From assembly GCA_903853895.1 (NCBI GenBank), contig CAINUX010000203.1, positions 44,006 through 108,005 of the forward strand: 64,000 nt of DNA. The letters are read 5' to 3'. Shown piece by piece: positions 8,766 through 18,868 of this stretch. Origin of the DNA: an uncultured beta proteobacterium (GTDB lineage: Bacteria > Pseudomonadota > Gammaproteobacteria > Burkholderiales > Burkholderiaceae_C). Under the pieces are notes generated by a model that was not told the origin of the DNA, made no database searches, and saw nothing but the letters and a program-made list of their open reading frames with translations. Within the stretch, counting starts at the first letter, position 1. Each line of letters begins with the position of its first letter. Both the position numbers and the translations under genes were made by a program.

Positions 8766-10427
8766 ATGGTGACTTCATCCGGTTTAGAAGCTTCAGACGG
8801 GCGGGTTCGCCTGTTCCATGCCAGTCTGGTCTGGCCGCTGCAAATTGAATCGCTGCCATCGTCGGGGTCGAAGGCGCGCCACTGGGAGGTGCTCGAAGGC
8901 ATTCGGGACGTCCATGCCTGGCGGCGTATCGATGACGAATTCACGGACGACCCTGGGCTCTTCCGTGAACGGCACTATCGCGAATTCGTGTCCTTTCTTC
9001 CTTATGTTCAACGGTTCCTTTACGGGGAGGGCCGCTCCAGCCAGGCCCCAGCGCAGGATGAATCCGGAAACTCGCCGATGCATGTGTTTCGTCGCAGGGA
9101 CATTGCAGGCCTGCGGCTGACCTTGCGGGAGGGCCAGACGCCTGTGGAACTGGAAGTGGTCCACATGGACCTGTATTTCTTTGATGACCTGGACATGGTC
9201 CAGTTCAACGTGGAGGTGCGCGCTACAGACATTGCGCTGGACACCGCGCGCGACATTCTCTTCCGCTTTGGCCGGGCCTACCCTTCGGGATGGGACGATG
9301 ATGGGGGCGGATTGCACAATGCCCACCTGGCGGAATGGCTTGGCAGTGATGGGCGGGTGATTGCAAAGTCAGACTCCGAGCACCGCGAGAAGTTTCTGCA
9401 GTTTGTGTGCAGCCACCGCAGCCCCTGCATCTCGGAACACTGGGCTTGTCTGTTGCGCCCGCTGGTGCTGGCGCACACCGCCGAGCCGGGTGACTTGCGA
9501 TACCGTCTGATCGAATACCACCGCATGCCCGTCATGGCGTATTTGGCCATCGACAGGCCGCGAAGCCTAAGCCCGCAAGAATGGGTGCGTATCGGCCTGG
9601 CCACGGTGCTGCACCCGGATGAGCATCTGCCGGTCAACGAGCCCACCGTCATCGACTTTGAAAAACTATACTGCCAGGACCGCTTTTGGACGGGTACGGA
9701 TGCGGGGCCCAACACCCGCTTCGTGTGTACGGGTAACGCGTTGACGGTGGTGGGAGACAGTGCATCCCCCTTCTTTGTCGACCCGGAACGCGGCGTGCTG
9801 GCGCAGTTTCGCCACCAGTATTTCCTGGTTTTTTTGCTGGCCCATTTGCACCGGGCGGCGTTGCTGGTGTTCTCCGATGTGCTGGTGGGTGCGGTGAACG
9901 CGCTCGATATTCGCAACGATGAATCCGTGCGATCCTTCAAACGGCGCATCCGCTCCAACTTTGAAACGTTTCTGCGGTTTACCCACCGCTACTGGTTTCA
10001 CGAGTTGTCGGAGCGTCCGCACGTGCAGGCCACCTTCCGCATGTGCGCCAACCACCTGCGCAACGACGCCCTGTATGACGAGGTGCGCGATGAGGTCAAG
10101 GAAATGAGCCACTACCTGGACAGTGATTCGCAGCGGCGCCAGTCCAATACCGTGGTGCGCCTGACGGTGATCACCATTCTGGGCTTGATTGCCACCGTAA
10201 CCACTGGCTACTTTGGCATGAACATCATTGCGTTTGGCGAGGCGCCGCCATTGGAGCGGTTGATTCACGGGGTGGCCGCAACTGGCTTCTTTGTTGCAAT
10301 GATCCTTTTTGCCATTGCACGGTCCAAGCGGCTGTCCGACTTTCTCGAAGCCATGTCGGACGAGCGCACGCCCTGGCGCGCAAAACTGCGCGCTTTGTGG
10401 CTGGTGGTGATCAATCGCAAGGAGTGA
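8766..10427 (+). CDS. CorA-like divalent cation transporter family protein
   Basis: Large soluble N-domain, C-terminal two TM helices with TTGYFGMNII (GMN motif). Confidence 0.65.
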   Translation: MVTSSGLEASDGRVRLFHASLVWPLQIESLPSSGSKARHWEVLEGIRDVHAWRRIDDEFTDDPGLFRERHYREFVSFLPYVQRFLYGEGRSSQAPAQDESGNSPMHVFRRRDIAGLRLTLREGQTPVELEVVHMDLYFFDDLDMVQFNVEVRATDIALDTARDILFRFGRAYPSGWDDDGGGLHNAHLAEWLGSDGRVIAKSDSEHREKFLQFVCSHRSPCISEHWACLLRPLVLAHTAEPGDLRYRLIEYHRMPVMAYLAIDRPRSLSPQEWVRIGLATVLHPDEHLPVNEPTVIDFEKLYCQDRFWTGTDAGPNTRFVCTGNALTVVGDSASPFFVDPERGVLAQFRHQYFLVFLLAHLHRAALLVFSDVLVGAVNALDIRNDESVRSFKRRIRSNFETFLRFTHRYWFHELSERPHVQATFRMCANHLRNDALYDEVRDEVKEMSHYLDSDSQRRQSNTVVRLTVITILGLIATVTTGYFGMNIIAFGEAPPLERLIHGVAATGFFVAMILFAIARSKRLSDFLEAMSDERTPWRAKLRALWLVVINRKE

Positions 10428-10485
10428 CGTGCCTGGTGGCAGATGCGAGAGGCCCGCTCTGCGGGATATCTGCCAAAATGCCAGT

Positions 10486-10776
10486 ATGCGATTGACCCCC
10501 AGAGAGCAACAAGTGATTCGAGACGCCAGTCTGCGCTATTTTGGGGTGCGCCCTCGGTTGTTCGGGTCGAGGGTGGATGACAGTAAACGGGGCGGGGATA
10601 TCGATCTGTATATCGTGGCACCACTTTCTCCCGAAGATGCTTTTGCAAGCGAAATGAGTCTGGCTGCCGATCTGTATCTCGCCTTGGGTGAGCGAAAGAT
10701 TGATATCGTCGTCAATACCGGTCGGCTGGATCTGCCCATTTACCACGTCGCGCAAGAGCAAGGAGTCTGGTTATGA
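10486..10776 (+). CDS. mntA: MNT-domain nucleotidyltransferase antitoxin
   Basis: LFGSRVDDSKRGGDIDLYI: GSX9DXD minimal nucleotidyltransferase motif; ATGA overlap with HEPN gene. Confidence 0.8.
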   Translation: MRLTPREQQVIRDASLRYFGVRPRLFGSRVDDSKRGGDIDLYIVAPLSPEDAFASEMSLAADLYLALGERKIDIVVNTGRLDLPIYHVAQEQGVWL

Positions 10777-11099
10777 GCTTGCCTCTAGCGGTAGCGCTTG
10801 TACAGTGCGAACGGCACGCAAACGTGATGGCAGATGCTATGAGAGAAATTCCCTGGCCGCTTCGTGCTGAGCAGATGCTTCAGCCTGACGTTTCCCTATT
10901 GCGGTTGGTCGATCAATTTGTACTCCGTTTTACGAAATTGCAGGCCTGGGCGCTACAACGGGGCGTCCGCAATGCCTTAACCCATGAGTACCCCGAAGAC
11001 CCGCTACGACTGGTACTTGCACTGAACGATGCGCAACAAAAGGCGCTACAACTTATTGAATGGCTCGATCTCATCAGAGCCCGCATTCCACATCCATGA
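10773..11099 (+). CDS. hepT: HEPN-domain toxin (HepT-like)
   Basis: 108 aa helical; RNALTHEY = RX4HXY motif; directly after MNT gene. Confidence 0.75.
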   Translation: MSLPLAVALVQCERHANVMADAMREIPWPLRAEQMLQPDVSLLRLVDQFVLRFTKLQAWALQRGVRNALTHEYPEDPLRLVLALNDAQQKALQLIEWLDLIRARIPHP

Positions 11100-12442
11100 A
11101 CGAGTTCAACATCACCGAGTACTCCCAAGCCCTGGGTTCCAAGGCAAAAGTGGCATCAGCCCTCATGGCTGCTGCGCAAACTGCTACAAAAAACAGAGCA
11201 CTTCGCCGTCTGGCCGCGCTGTTGCGCGAGAACACACAGGCGCTGCAGATCGACAACGCCAGGGACATTGACCGTGCCACGGCCGCCGGGCTGGCCGCGC
11301 CGATGGTGGACCGGCTCAAGCTCACCCCCAAGGTGCTGGAGACCTGTGCCCAGGGCTGTGAGCAACTGGCGGCCATGGCCGATGTGATTGGCGAGATCAT
11401 CGGCATGAAGCAGCAGCCTAGCGGCATTCGTGTGGGGCAGATGCGCGTTCCCATCGGTGTGTTTGGCATGATTTTCGAGAGCCGCCCCAACGTGACGATT
11501 GAGGCGGCCAGCCTGTCCATCAAGAGCGGCAATGCCTGCATTCTGCGGGGTGGTTCGGAGGCGATTGAATCCAACAAGGCTCTGGCCAAGCTGGTGCAGC
11601 AGGCCCTGACCGAGAGTGGGCTTCCTGAGGATGCGATGCAATTGGTGCAAACCACGGACCGCGCGGTCGTCGGTCAGCTCATCACCATGCCGCAGTATGT
11701 GGACGTGATCATTCCGCGCGGCGGCAAGGGCTTGATCGAACGCATCAGCCGCGACGCCAAGGTGCCGGTCATCAAGCACCTGGACGGCAATTGTCATGTT
11801 TACGTGGACGACCCCTGTGACCTGGCCATGGCCGTTGCCGTGGCCGATAACGCCAAGACCAGCAAATACAGCCCCTGCAACGCGGCCGAGAGCCTGCTGG
11901 TAGCGCGCGGCGTGGCAGAAGCGTTTTTGCCGTTAGTCGGTGCCGTCTACGCGGCCAAGGGCGTGGAGATGCGTTGTGATACCGCGGCGCTGGAAATCCT
12001 TAAGCGAAATGAGCCTATAGCCCTCGTGGAATCAGGTGATATTGCTATCAATTCAGGAGTAACTGCCAGCGCACCACCCGCTGCCATACTGGTGGCTGCG
12101 CAGGAGAGTGACTGGTATGAAGAATACCTGGCGCCCATCATCAGCATCAAGGTGGTGGAGGGGCTGGACGCGGCGATCGCGCATATCAACCAGTACAGCA
12201 GCCACCACACAGACGCCATCCTCACCCGCGACCATATGCACGCCCAGCGCTTCCTGCGTGAGGTGGATTCGGCCAGTGTCATGGTCAACACCAGCACCCG
12301 CTTTGCCGATGGCTTTGAGTACGGACTGGGTGCAGAGATTGGCATCAGCACCGACAAGTTTCACGCCCGCGGCCCGGTGGGCATCGAGGGCCTGACCTCG
12401 CTGAAATACGTGGTGTTGGGCGACGGAGAAGTGCGCCTGTGA
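11096..12442 (+). CDS. proA: Glutamate-5-semialdehyde dehydrogenase (gamma-glutamyl phosphate reductase)
   Basis: [85 protein letters not shown]. Confidence 0.95.
   Translation: MNEFNITEYSQALGSKAKVASALMAAAQTATKNRALRRLAALLRENTQALQIDNARDIDRATAAGLAAPMVDRLKLTPKVLETCAQGCEQLAAMADVIGEIIGMKQQPSGIRVGQMRVPIGVFGMIFESRPNVTIEAASLSIKSGNACILRGGSEAIESNKALAKLVQQALTESGLPEDAMQLVQTTDRAVVGQLITMPQYVDVIIPRGGKGLIERISRDAKVPVIKHLDGNCHVYVDDPCDLAMAVAVADNAKTSKYSPCNAAESLLVARGVAEAFLPLVGAVYAAKGVEMRCDTAALEILKRNEPIALVESGDIAINSGVTASAPPAAILVAAQESDWYEEYLAPIISIKVVEGLDAAIAHINQYSSHHTDAILTRDHMHAQRFLREVDSASVMVNTSTRFADGFEYGLGAEIGISTDKFHARGPVGIEGLTSLKYVVLGDGEVRL
11152..11199 (-). repeat. Dispersed 48-bp repeat, copy 2 (inside proA)
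   Basis: Reverse complement GCTCTGTTTTTTGTAGCAGTTTGCGCAGCAGCCATGAGGGCTGATGCC. Confidence 0.6.
12013..12060 (-). repeat. Dispersed 48-bp repeat, copy 3 (inside proA)
   Basis: Reverse complement ACTCCTGAATTGATAGCAATATCACCTGATTCCACGAGGGCTATAGGC. Confidence 0.75.
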
Positions 12443-12536
12443 CGCCAGGGGCATCAAAATTGCCGGGTGGCCTTGTATCCGGCCATTCGACCCCCACGTC
12501 TTAGCATTGCCCTTTCACTTCCTTCAAGTAGGCCAC

Positions 12537-13835
12537 ATGGTTCCCCATCTTGTTACTGCCCTGACTGGCCCCATCAATGAACTGGAGCAGCGAATACTGG
12601 ATTCCATGCCTGCCATCGAGCGCTGGTTCCGGCTGGAGTGGATGGAGCACACACCTCCCTTCTACAGCTCGGTGGACGTGCGCAATGCCGGCTACAAACT
12701 GGCGCCGGTGGACACCAATCTATTTCCCGACAGCTGGAATATTCTGACGCCGGCCATGCTGCCCCTGGCCGTGCAGGCGGCCATGGCATCGATTGAAAAA
12801 ATCTGCCCTGAGGCACGCAATCTGTTGATCGTTCCCGAGAACCAGACACAAAGCACCTCTTACCTGAGCAATCTGGCGCAGTTGCGCCGCGTGTTCCACA
12901 TGGCCGGCCTGAATGTGCGCATTGGCTCCATCAGCCCGGACGTCAAGAAAAGCGTCGCCATAGCCCTGCCCGACGGGGAATCCATCACGCTGGAGCCGGT
13001 AGTGCGCACCAAGGGGCGTATTGGCGTCAAGGACTTTGACCCCTGCACGATTCTGCTCAACAACGACCTGAGCGCCGGCGTGCCCGGCATTCTGGAAGAC
13101 CTGCATGAGCAATACCTGTTGCCGCCCTTGCAGGCGGGTTGGGCTACGCGCCGCAAGAGCGTGCATTCCAAGTGTTTTGAGGAAGTCTCCAAGCGGTTCG
13201 GCAAGCTCATCGGAGTGGACCATTGGCTGATCAACCCCATGTTTGACAAATGCGCCCAGGTGGATTTCTCAACCGAGGCGGGTGTGCAGGACCTGACCGT
13301 GCGGGTCGACGCGCTGCTGTCCAAAATCCGCAAGAAGCACAAGGAATACGGCATCAAGGAAAAGCCCTTTGTCGTGGTCAAGGCCGACAACAGCGACCCG
13401 CGCATGGGCGTGTTGACGGTGCGCGACGCCAAGGATCTGGAGTCGGCGCGCCTTCAAGTGGTGCGCGATGGCGCGGCCCCTTCCGTGGGTGGCAGTCCCC
13501 TGTTTGACGTGCTGATCCAGGAAGGGGTGCTGACCTGCGAGCGCGTCAACGATGCCGTGGCCGAGCCCGTCGTCTATATGATGGACCGCTATGTGGTGGG
13601 CGGCTTCTACCGGGTGCACGCCCAGCGCAAGGTCGACGAGAACCTGAATGCGCCGGGCTCCAGCTTTGTTCCATTGGCGTTCGCCGAGAGTACGCACTTA
13701 CCCCAGCCCGGTATCAAGCCGGGTGCCAGTGCCCCCAACCGCTTCTATATGTATGGGGTGATCGGGCGCCTGGCCATGCTGGCTGCCAGCTACGAGCTGG
13801 AAGCCACGGATCCCGACGCCGAGCATTACGACTGA
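12537..13835 (+). CDS. gshA: Glutamate--cysteine ligase
   Basis: MVPHLVTALTGPINELEQRILDSMPAIERWFRLEW..., proteobacterial GshA type. Confidence 0.9.
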   Translation: MVPHLVTALTGPINELEQRILDSMPAIERWFRLEWMEHTPPFYSSVDVRNAGYKLAPVDTNLFPDSWNILTPAMLPLAVQAAMASIEKICPEARNLLIVPENQTQSTSYLSNLAQLRRVFHMAGLNVRIGSISPDVKKSVAIALPDGESITLEPVVRTKGRIGVKDFDPCTILLNNDLSAGVPGILEDLHEQYLLPPLQAGWATRRKSVHSKCFEEVSKRFGKLIGVDHWLINPMFDKCAQVDFSTEAGVQDLTVRVDALLSKIRKKHKEYGIKEKPFVVVKADNSDPRMGVLTVRDAKDLESARLQVVRDGAAPSVGGSPLFDVLIQEGVLTCERVNDAVAEPVVYMMDRYVVGGFYRVHAQRKVDENLNAPGSSFVPLAFAESTHLPQPGIKPGASAPNRFYMYGVIGRLAMLAASYELEATDPDAEHYD

Positions 13836-13988
13836 GGTGTTGCGGGGCGTTGCGCCGTTGCCACGTGCGTGGCATGGCCGCGACAGCCCGGTGGGAATGT
13901 TGACCGTTTGAACAGGATTGACCCGCATTGGCGTGATACTTGCTGCGCGCCCTTGACGTTCGTCAATCCTTCAAAACAATGGATCAAC

Positions 13989-16232
13989 ATGAAACCACTA
14001 TTCAAACCCACCCGTTTGCTGCTCGGTATGTCGCTGCTGTGGCCCATGGCCTATTCCACGGCGCAAACGGTTGCCCCAACTGAACCCGCGGTCCAGGCCG
14101 GAACCCTGCAGGCCGTCACCGTCACCGCCGAGCGCCGCACAGAGAACATCAAGGATGTGCCCAGCTCCATTTCCACGCTGTCGGGCGAGAAGCTCGACGC
14201 CCTGAACACCGGCGGGCAGGACATCCGCATGCTGTCCGGTCGCGTACCCAGCCTGAACATCGAATCGTCGTTTGGTCGCGCCTTTCCGCGCTTTTACATC
14301 CGTGGCTACGGCAATACCGATTTCCGCTCCAATGCGTCGCAACCGGTGTCGCTGATCTATGACGACATCGTGCAGGAAAACCCGATTCTCAAAGGCTTCC
14401 CGGTTTTTGATGTGAACCGCATCGAGGTGCTGGCCGGTCCACAGGGCACGCTGTTTGGCCGCAACACGCCCGCCGGCGTGGTCAAGATTGACTCGGTGAA
14501 GCCCTCCAAGACAACCGACGGCTATTTCAATGCGTCCTACGGCACGTACGGCACGTCGGCCCTGGAATCCGCTTTCAATCTGCCCCTGTCCGGCGCCTGG
14601 AACGCCCGCATTTCGGCGCAGGTGCAGCACCGCGACAACTGGGTAACGAATGACAAGAGCGCGACCAAGAATCTCGAAGGCTACGATGACAGCGCCCTGC
14701 GCGTGCAGGCGGCCTACGATGACGGCGGCGCCTTCAGTGCCCTGATTGGGGTGCACGGCCGCGATCTCAAAGGCAGCGCACGGCTGTTTCGCGCCAACAT
14801 CATCCAGAAAGGTAGCAACGACCTGGTGGAGGGCTTTGATCCGAGCCGGATTCAGACCGATGGCCTGAACAACCAGACTCTGACCAATACCGGGGCCAGC
14901 CTGAAGCTGAAGTGGTCGCTGGCGGATGTCAATGTCTACTCCATCACCGGCTACGAGACCGTCAGCGCGTTCAGCCGCGGCGACATTGACGGGGGCTACG
15001 GTGCGGCCTTCCTGCCCTCGGGTGGCGGACCCGGCCTGATTCCGTTCCCGTCAGAGAGTGCCGCCGGCGTGCGCGATCACCAGCAGGTTTCGCAGGAAGT
15101 CCGTGTGGAGTCCAAGAGCAGGGGCCCGTTGACCTGGCAAGCTGGTGCCTACCTGTTCAAGGAAAAGCTGGGCTTCGACAGCTACACCTACAACACCCTG
15201 GGCAACAACGCCCAGTCGGGTGCGGTGCTCAAGTCCGACCAGACCAACGATACCTATGCCCTGTTTGGCGGCGTGACCTACGCGGTGAGCGATGTGCTGA
15301 AGCTGCGCGGCGGTTTGCGTTACACCCAGGACAAGAAGGATCTGGCTACCCAGCCTCTGCCAGCGGGCGACCCTAACCCCACCAACACCAGCAAGGGCCT
15401 GGGCTCCACCTCGGACAACAGCATGGTCAACTGGGACATCGGTGCGACTTACAAGTTGGACAAGGACAGCAACCTCTTTGGCCGCATTGCCACCGGTTTC
15501 CGTGGTGCGAGTATTCAGCCCGCAGGACCCTTTGGCCCCCTGAACCAGGCGGACCCGGAGACCACCATCTCCTATGAGGCGGGCTACAAGGCCGACCTGC
15601 TGAACAAGCGTGCCCGCACGTCGATCAGCGTGTTCCACTACGACGTCAAAGACCAGCAACTGACGGCCGTGGGTGGCACCAATAATGCGGTGCGCCTGTT
15701 GAACGCCAAGAACGCTTCGGGAGATGGTGTTGAGGTCAACTTCGATGCCTATGTCACCCCGAACTTTCTGGTGACGTTTGGCGGCAGCTACAACAACACC
15801 AAGATCAACGATGCCGGTTTGGCCGTCGGTGTGTGTGCCCAGTGCACCGTGCTGAATGCTAAGAACGCTGCGGGACAGGCGCTGATTGACGGCAACCCGC
15901 TGCCCAACGCGCCGAAGTGGATTGCCAACGTGACGGCACGCTATGGCATTCCCGCCGCAAATGGTGGTGAGTACTTCATCTACACCGATTGGGCTTACCG
16001 CAGCGAAACCAACTTCTTCCTGTACCGCTCGGCCGAGTTCACCGGCAAGGACCTGCTCGAAGGCGGTCTGCGCGCGGGCTACAACTGGGGCAATGGCAAG
16101 TACGAAGCCGCCATCTTTGGACGCAATATCACCAACCAGGTCCGCGTGACTGGCGGTATTGACTTCAATAATTTGACAGGCTTTATCAACGATCCGCGCA
16201 CCTTCGGGGTGCAGTTCAAGGCCGCCTTCTAA
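13989..16232 (+). CDS. TonB-dependent receptor
   Basis: Signal peptide; VTAERRTENIKDVPSSISTLSGEKL plug; AGPQGTLFGRNTPAGVV; C-terminal GVQFKAAF. Confidence 0.9.
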   Translation: MKPLFKPTRLLLGMSLLWPMAYSTAQTVAPTEPAVQAGTLQAVTVTAERRTENIKDVPSSISTLSGEKLDALNTGGQDIRMLSGRVPSLNIESSFGRAFPRFYIRGYGNTDFRSNASQPVSLIYDDIVQENPILKGFPVFDVNRIEVLAGPQGTLFGRNTPAGVVKIDSVKPSKTTDGYFNASYGTYGTSALESAFNLPLSGAWNARISAQVQHRDNWVTNDKSATKNLEGYDDSALRVQAAYDDGGAFSALIGVHGRDLKGSARLFRANIIQKGSNDLVEGFDPSRIQTDGLNNQTLTNTGASLKLKWSLADVNVYSITGYETVSAFSRGDIDGGYGAAFLPSGGGPGLIPFPSESAAGVRDHQQVSQEVRVESKSRGPLTWQAGAYLFKEKLGFDSYTYNTLGNNAQSGAVLKSDQTNDTYALFGGVTYAVSDVLKLRGGLRYTQDKKDLATQPLPAGDPNPTNTSKGLGSTSDNSMVNWDIGATYKLDKDSNLFGRIATGFRGASIQPAGPFGPLNQADPETTISYEAGYKADLLNKRARTSISVFHYDVKDQQLTAVGGTNNAVRLLNAKNASGDGVEVNFDAYVTPNFLVTFGGSYNNTKINDAGLAVGVCAQCTVLNAKNAAGQALIDGNPLPNAPKWIANVTARYGIPAANGGEYFIYTDWAYRSETNFFLYRSAEFTGKDLLEGGLRAGYNWGNGKYEAAIFGRNITNQVRVTGGIDFNNLTGFINDPRTFGVQFKAAF

Positions 16233-16243
16233 GGCATTGACAC

Positions 16244-16284
16244 AAAAAAAGGGGCCAGCACGGGTGTGCTGGCCCCTTTTTTTT
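16244..16284 (+). terminator. Rho-independent terminator after TonB-dependent receptor
   Basis: AAAAAAAGGGGCCAGCAC-GGGT-GTGCTGGCCCCTTTTTTTT. Confidence 0.9.
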
Positions 16285-16404
16285 GCATCCAGTTGTTGCG
16301 CTGCAACATGTCCGCAATTTCCCGTGATATCCGTCAAAAGGCGCTTGCAAGCGGGGGCCACTGGCGCAAAATAGCGATCCCAAACGGAATGGAACCCGCG
16401 CAAT

Positions 16405-18294
16405 TTGCAGCCGGGTCAATTTGTGTCAGCAGCATCCAAATCGTCTCTCCCGGCGCTTACGCTGGGCGCCATTGGCGTTGTTTATGGTGATATCGGGACC
16501 AGTGTCCTGTATGCAGTCAAGGAAGTTTTTGGCTCCGGCCACGTCCCCTTCACTCCCGATAACGTCTATGGCATCCTCTCCATCTTTTTCTGGACGCTGA
16601 CGGTCATCGTCTCCCTCAAGTACGTGACGCTGGTGCTGCGGGCGGACAACCACGGCGAGGGCGGTTTGGTGGCCATGCTGGCACTGGCGTCCCAGTCGGT
16701 CAAGGACCGACCGCAATTGCGGCGTGTGCTGCTGCTGGTGGGCATCTTTGGTACCTGCCTGTTCTATGGGGATGGCGTCATTACGCCGGCCATTTCCGTG
16801 CTGTCCGCGGTGGAGGGCATGGAGATCATTTCGCCCGCACTGCACCGCTTTGTGATTCCGATCACGCTGGTCATTTTGCTGTGCCTGTTCATGGTGCAAA
16901 AGAGTGGCACCAGTGGCATTGGCAAGTTCTTTGGCCCCATCACTTTGGTCTGGTTCGCCTGCATAGCCATTCTCGGCGCGGTCCACATTGCCGATCGGCC
17001 GAGCATTTTGCTGGCCATCAATCCGATCTATGCCCTGACCTTTATGTGGAACCAGCCGGGTACCACCTTCATCATCCTGGGCGCGGTGGTGTTGTGCGTG
17101 ACGGGCGGCGAGGCGCTGTACGCGGACATGGGGCACTTTGGTAAAAAGCCGATCCGTTTGGCATGGTTTGCCGTTGTGATGCCAGCGCTCACACTGAATT
17201 ACTTCGGCCAAGGTGCCCTGTTGCTTGATAACCCGGCCGCAGTCAAGAACCCCTTTTATATGATGGCCCCGGACTGGGCGCTAATGCCATTGGTTGCGCT
17301 GGCCACCATGGCGACGGTGATTGCGTCCCAAGCATTGATCACTGGCGCGTTTTCAGTGACCAAACAGGTCATCCAGTTGGGTTATTTGCCCCGTTTGCAA
17401 ATTCAACACACGAGCGTGAAGGACACGGGCCAAATTTATCTGCCGTTTGTCAATTGGGGCCTCTTCGTCCTGATTGTGCTGGCCGTAGTGTTGTTCCGGT
17501 CTTCCAGCAATCTGGCTGCAGCGTACGGCATCGCAGTGTGTACCGACATGCTCATTACCACGGTTCTCACGTTCTACGTCCTTCGCTATAGCTGGAACTA
17601 TCCGCTGGCTTTGTGTATCGGCGCTACCGGATTCTTCTTCGTGGTGGACTTTGCCTTTTGGGCATCCAACCTGCTCAAGCTGTTTGAGGGCGGTTGGTTC
17701 CCCCTGGTCATTGGTGGCGCCATTTTCACGTTGATGTTGACGTGGAAAGATGGTCGAAGGCTGCTCAACGAAAAGCTGCGCGCCGATGCCATCGACTTGC
17801 CCAGCTTTCTGGAAGCGGTATTTGTCAGTCCCCCTACTCGGGTGGAGGGCACCGCCGTATTCCTGACTGCAGAGATTGGCACGGTACCCAATGCGATGTT
17901 GCACAACCTCAAGCACAACAAGGTGTTGCATAACAACAATCTGTTTGTTACGGTGCGCAACCATGAAGTGCCCTGGATTGGTCTAAGCAAACGCCTGGAA
18001 ATTGACTCCCTGGGGCATGACTGCTGGCAGGTTGTGATTCACTACGGTTTCAAGAACGACCCTGATGTGCCCAAGGCCCTGGAGCAAATCAAGGGTCGGG
18101 GTTGCGAGATGAATGCCATGACCACCAGTTACTTCCTGTCCCGCGACACGGTGGTGCCTACCATTGGCAAAGGCATGGCGCAGTGGCGCGAAAAGCTGTT
18201 TGCGCAAATGCACCACAACGCCAGCGGCGCGGCTGACTTCTTGAACCTGCCCAACAATGCGGTGGTGGAACTCGGTTCTAAGATCGAAATCTGA
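16405..18294 (+). CDS. kup: Kup family potassium uptake protein
   Basis: [26 protein letters not shown]; no ATG start: TTG at 16405 or, more likely, GTG at 16423. Confidence 0.92.
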   Translation: MQPGQFVSAASKSSLPALTLGAIGVVYGDIGTSVLYAVKEVFGSGHVPFTPDNVYGILSIFFWTLTVIVSLKYVTLVLRADNHGEGGLVAMLALASQSVKDRPQLRRVLLLVGIFGTCLFYGDGVITPAISVLSAVEGMEIISPALHRFVIPITLVILLCLFMVQKSGTSGIGKFFGPITLVWFACIAILGAVHIADRPSILLAINPIYALTFMWNQPGTTFIILGAVVLCVTGGEALYADMGHFGKKPIRLAWFAVVMPALTLNYFGQGALLLDNPAAVKNPFYMMAPDWALMPLVALATMATVIASQALITGAFSVTKQVIQLGYLPRLQIQHTSVKDTGQIYLPFVNWGLFVLIVLAVVLFRSSSNLAAAYGIAVCTDMLITTVLTFYVLRYSWNYPLALCIGATGFFFVVDFAFWASNLLKLFEGGWFPLVIGGAIFTLMLTWKDGRRLLNEKLRADAIDLPSFLEAVFVSPPTRVEGTAVFLTAEIGTVPNAMLHNLKHNKVLHNNNLFVTVRNHEVPWIGLSKRLEIDSLGHDCWQVVIHYGFKNDPDVPKALEQIKGRGCEMNAMTTSYFLSRDTVVPTIGKGMAQWREKLFAQMHHNASGAADFLNLPNNAVVELGSKIEI

Positions 18295-18310
18295 ACCCGC
18301 CATCCATCAC

Positions 18311-18862
18311 GTGACTGCGCCGCCCACACTGGAAACCGCGCGCTGTCTGATGATGCTGTTGCAGCCGGAGCATGCGCACCTGCTGCTGGCCTACCGGCAG
18401 CGCAACGCAGCGCATTTGGCACCCTGGGAGCCCAACGCCCAAGACGGCACGCCGCTAGACACCTGCCAGCGCGCAGCCGCGCGGTCCGTGCAGGGCTATG
18501 CCGATGGCATCGCCATGCAGTTCATTGCTATCGAACGGCAGTCGCTCACCATGGTGGCGGCCTGCAACTTCACCAATATCGTTCGAGGACCCTTTCAGGC
18601 TTGCCATCTTGGCTATTCGGTGGACCAGGACTGCCAGGGCCAGGGCCTGATGCGCGAAGTGCTGCAGGCCGGGATGGACTATGTGTTTGGTACCTTGGGC
18701 TTGCACCGTATCATGGCCAACCACATGCCGTCCAATGTGCGCAGCGAGCGACTATTACGGTCCCTGGGCTTCGAGCGCGAGGGCTATGCCCGCGCCTACC
18801 TGCAGATCGCGGGGCGCTGGGAAGACATGGTGCTCAATGCGCTGGTGAACCCCCGTTCTTGA
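18311..18862 (+). CDS. GNAT N-acetyltransferase, RimJ-like
   Basis: LGYSVDQDCQGQGLMREVLQAG ... NVRSERLLRSLGFEREGYAR; GTG start. Confidence 0.85.
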   Translation: MTAPPTLETARCLMMLLQPEHAHLLLAYRQRNAAHLAPWEPNAQDGTPLDTCQRAAARSVQGYADGIAMQFIAIERQSLTMVAACNFTNIVRGPFQACHLGYSVDQDCQGQGLMREVLQAGMDYVFGTLGLHRIMANHMPSNVRSERLLRSLGFEREGYARAYLQIAGRWEDMVLNALVNPRS

Positions 18863-18868
18863 GCCACA

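Noticed and set aside
14826-14832. Possible extra repeat copy at GAGGGCT
   Set aside because: TAGCA-to-GAGGG spacing is 11, not 17, and the 5' half is absent. Other GAGGGCT/AGCCCTC hits (18781, 37831, 54785, 55339) also lack TAGCT at the fixed distance.
15051-16403. 450-aa minus-strand ORF opposite the TonB-dependent receptor
   Set aside because: Antisense shadow ORF, and it crosses a strong terminator hairpin.
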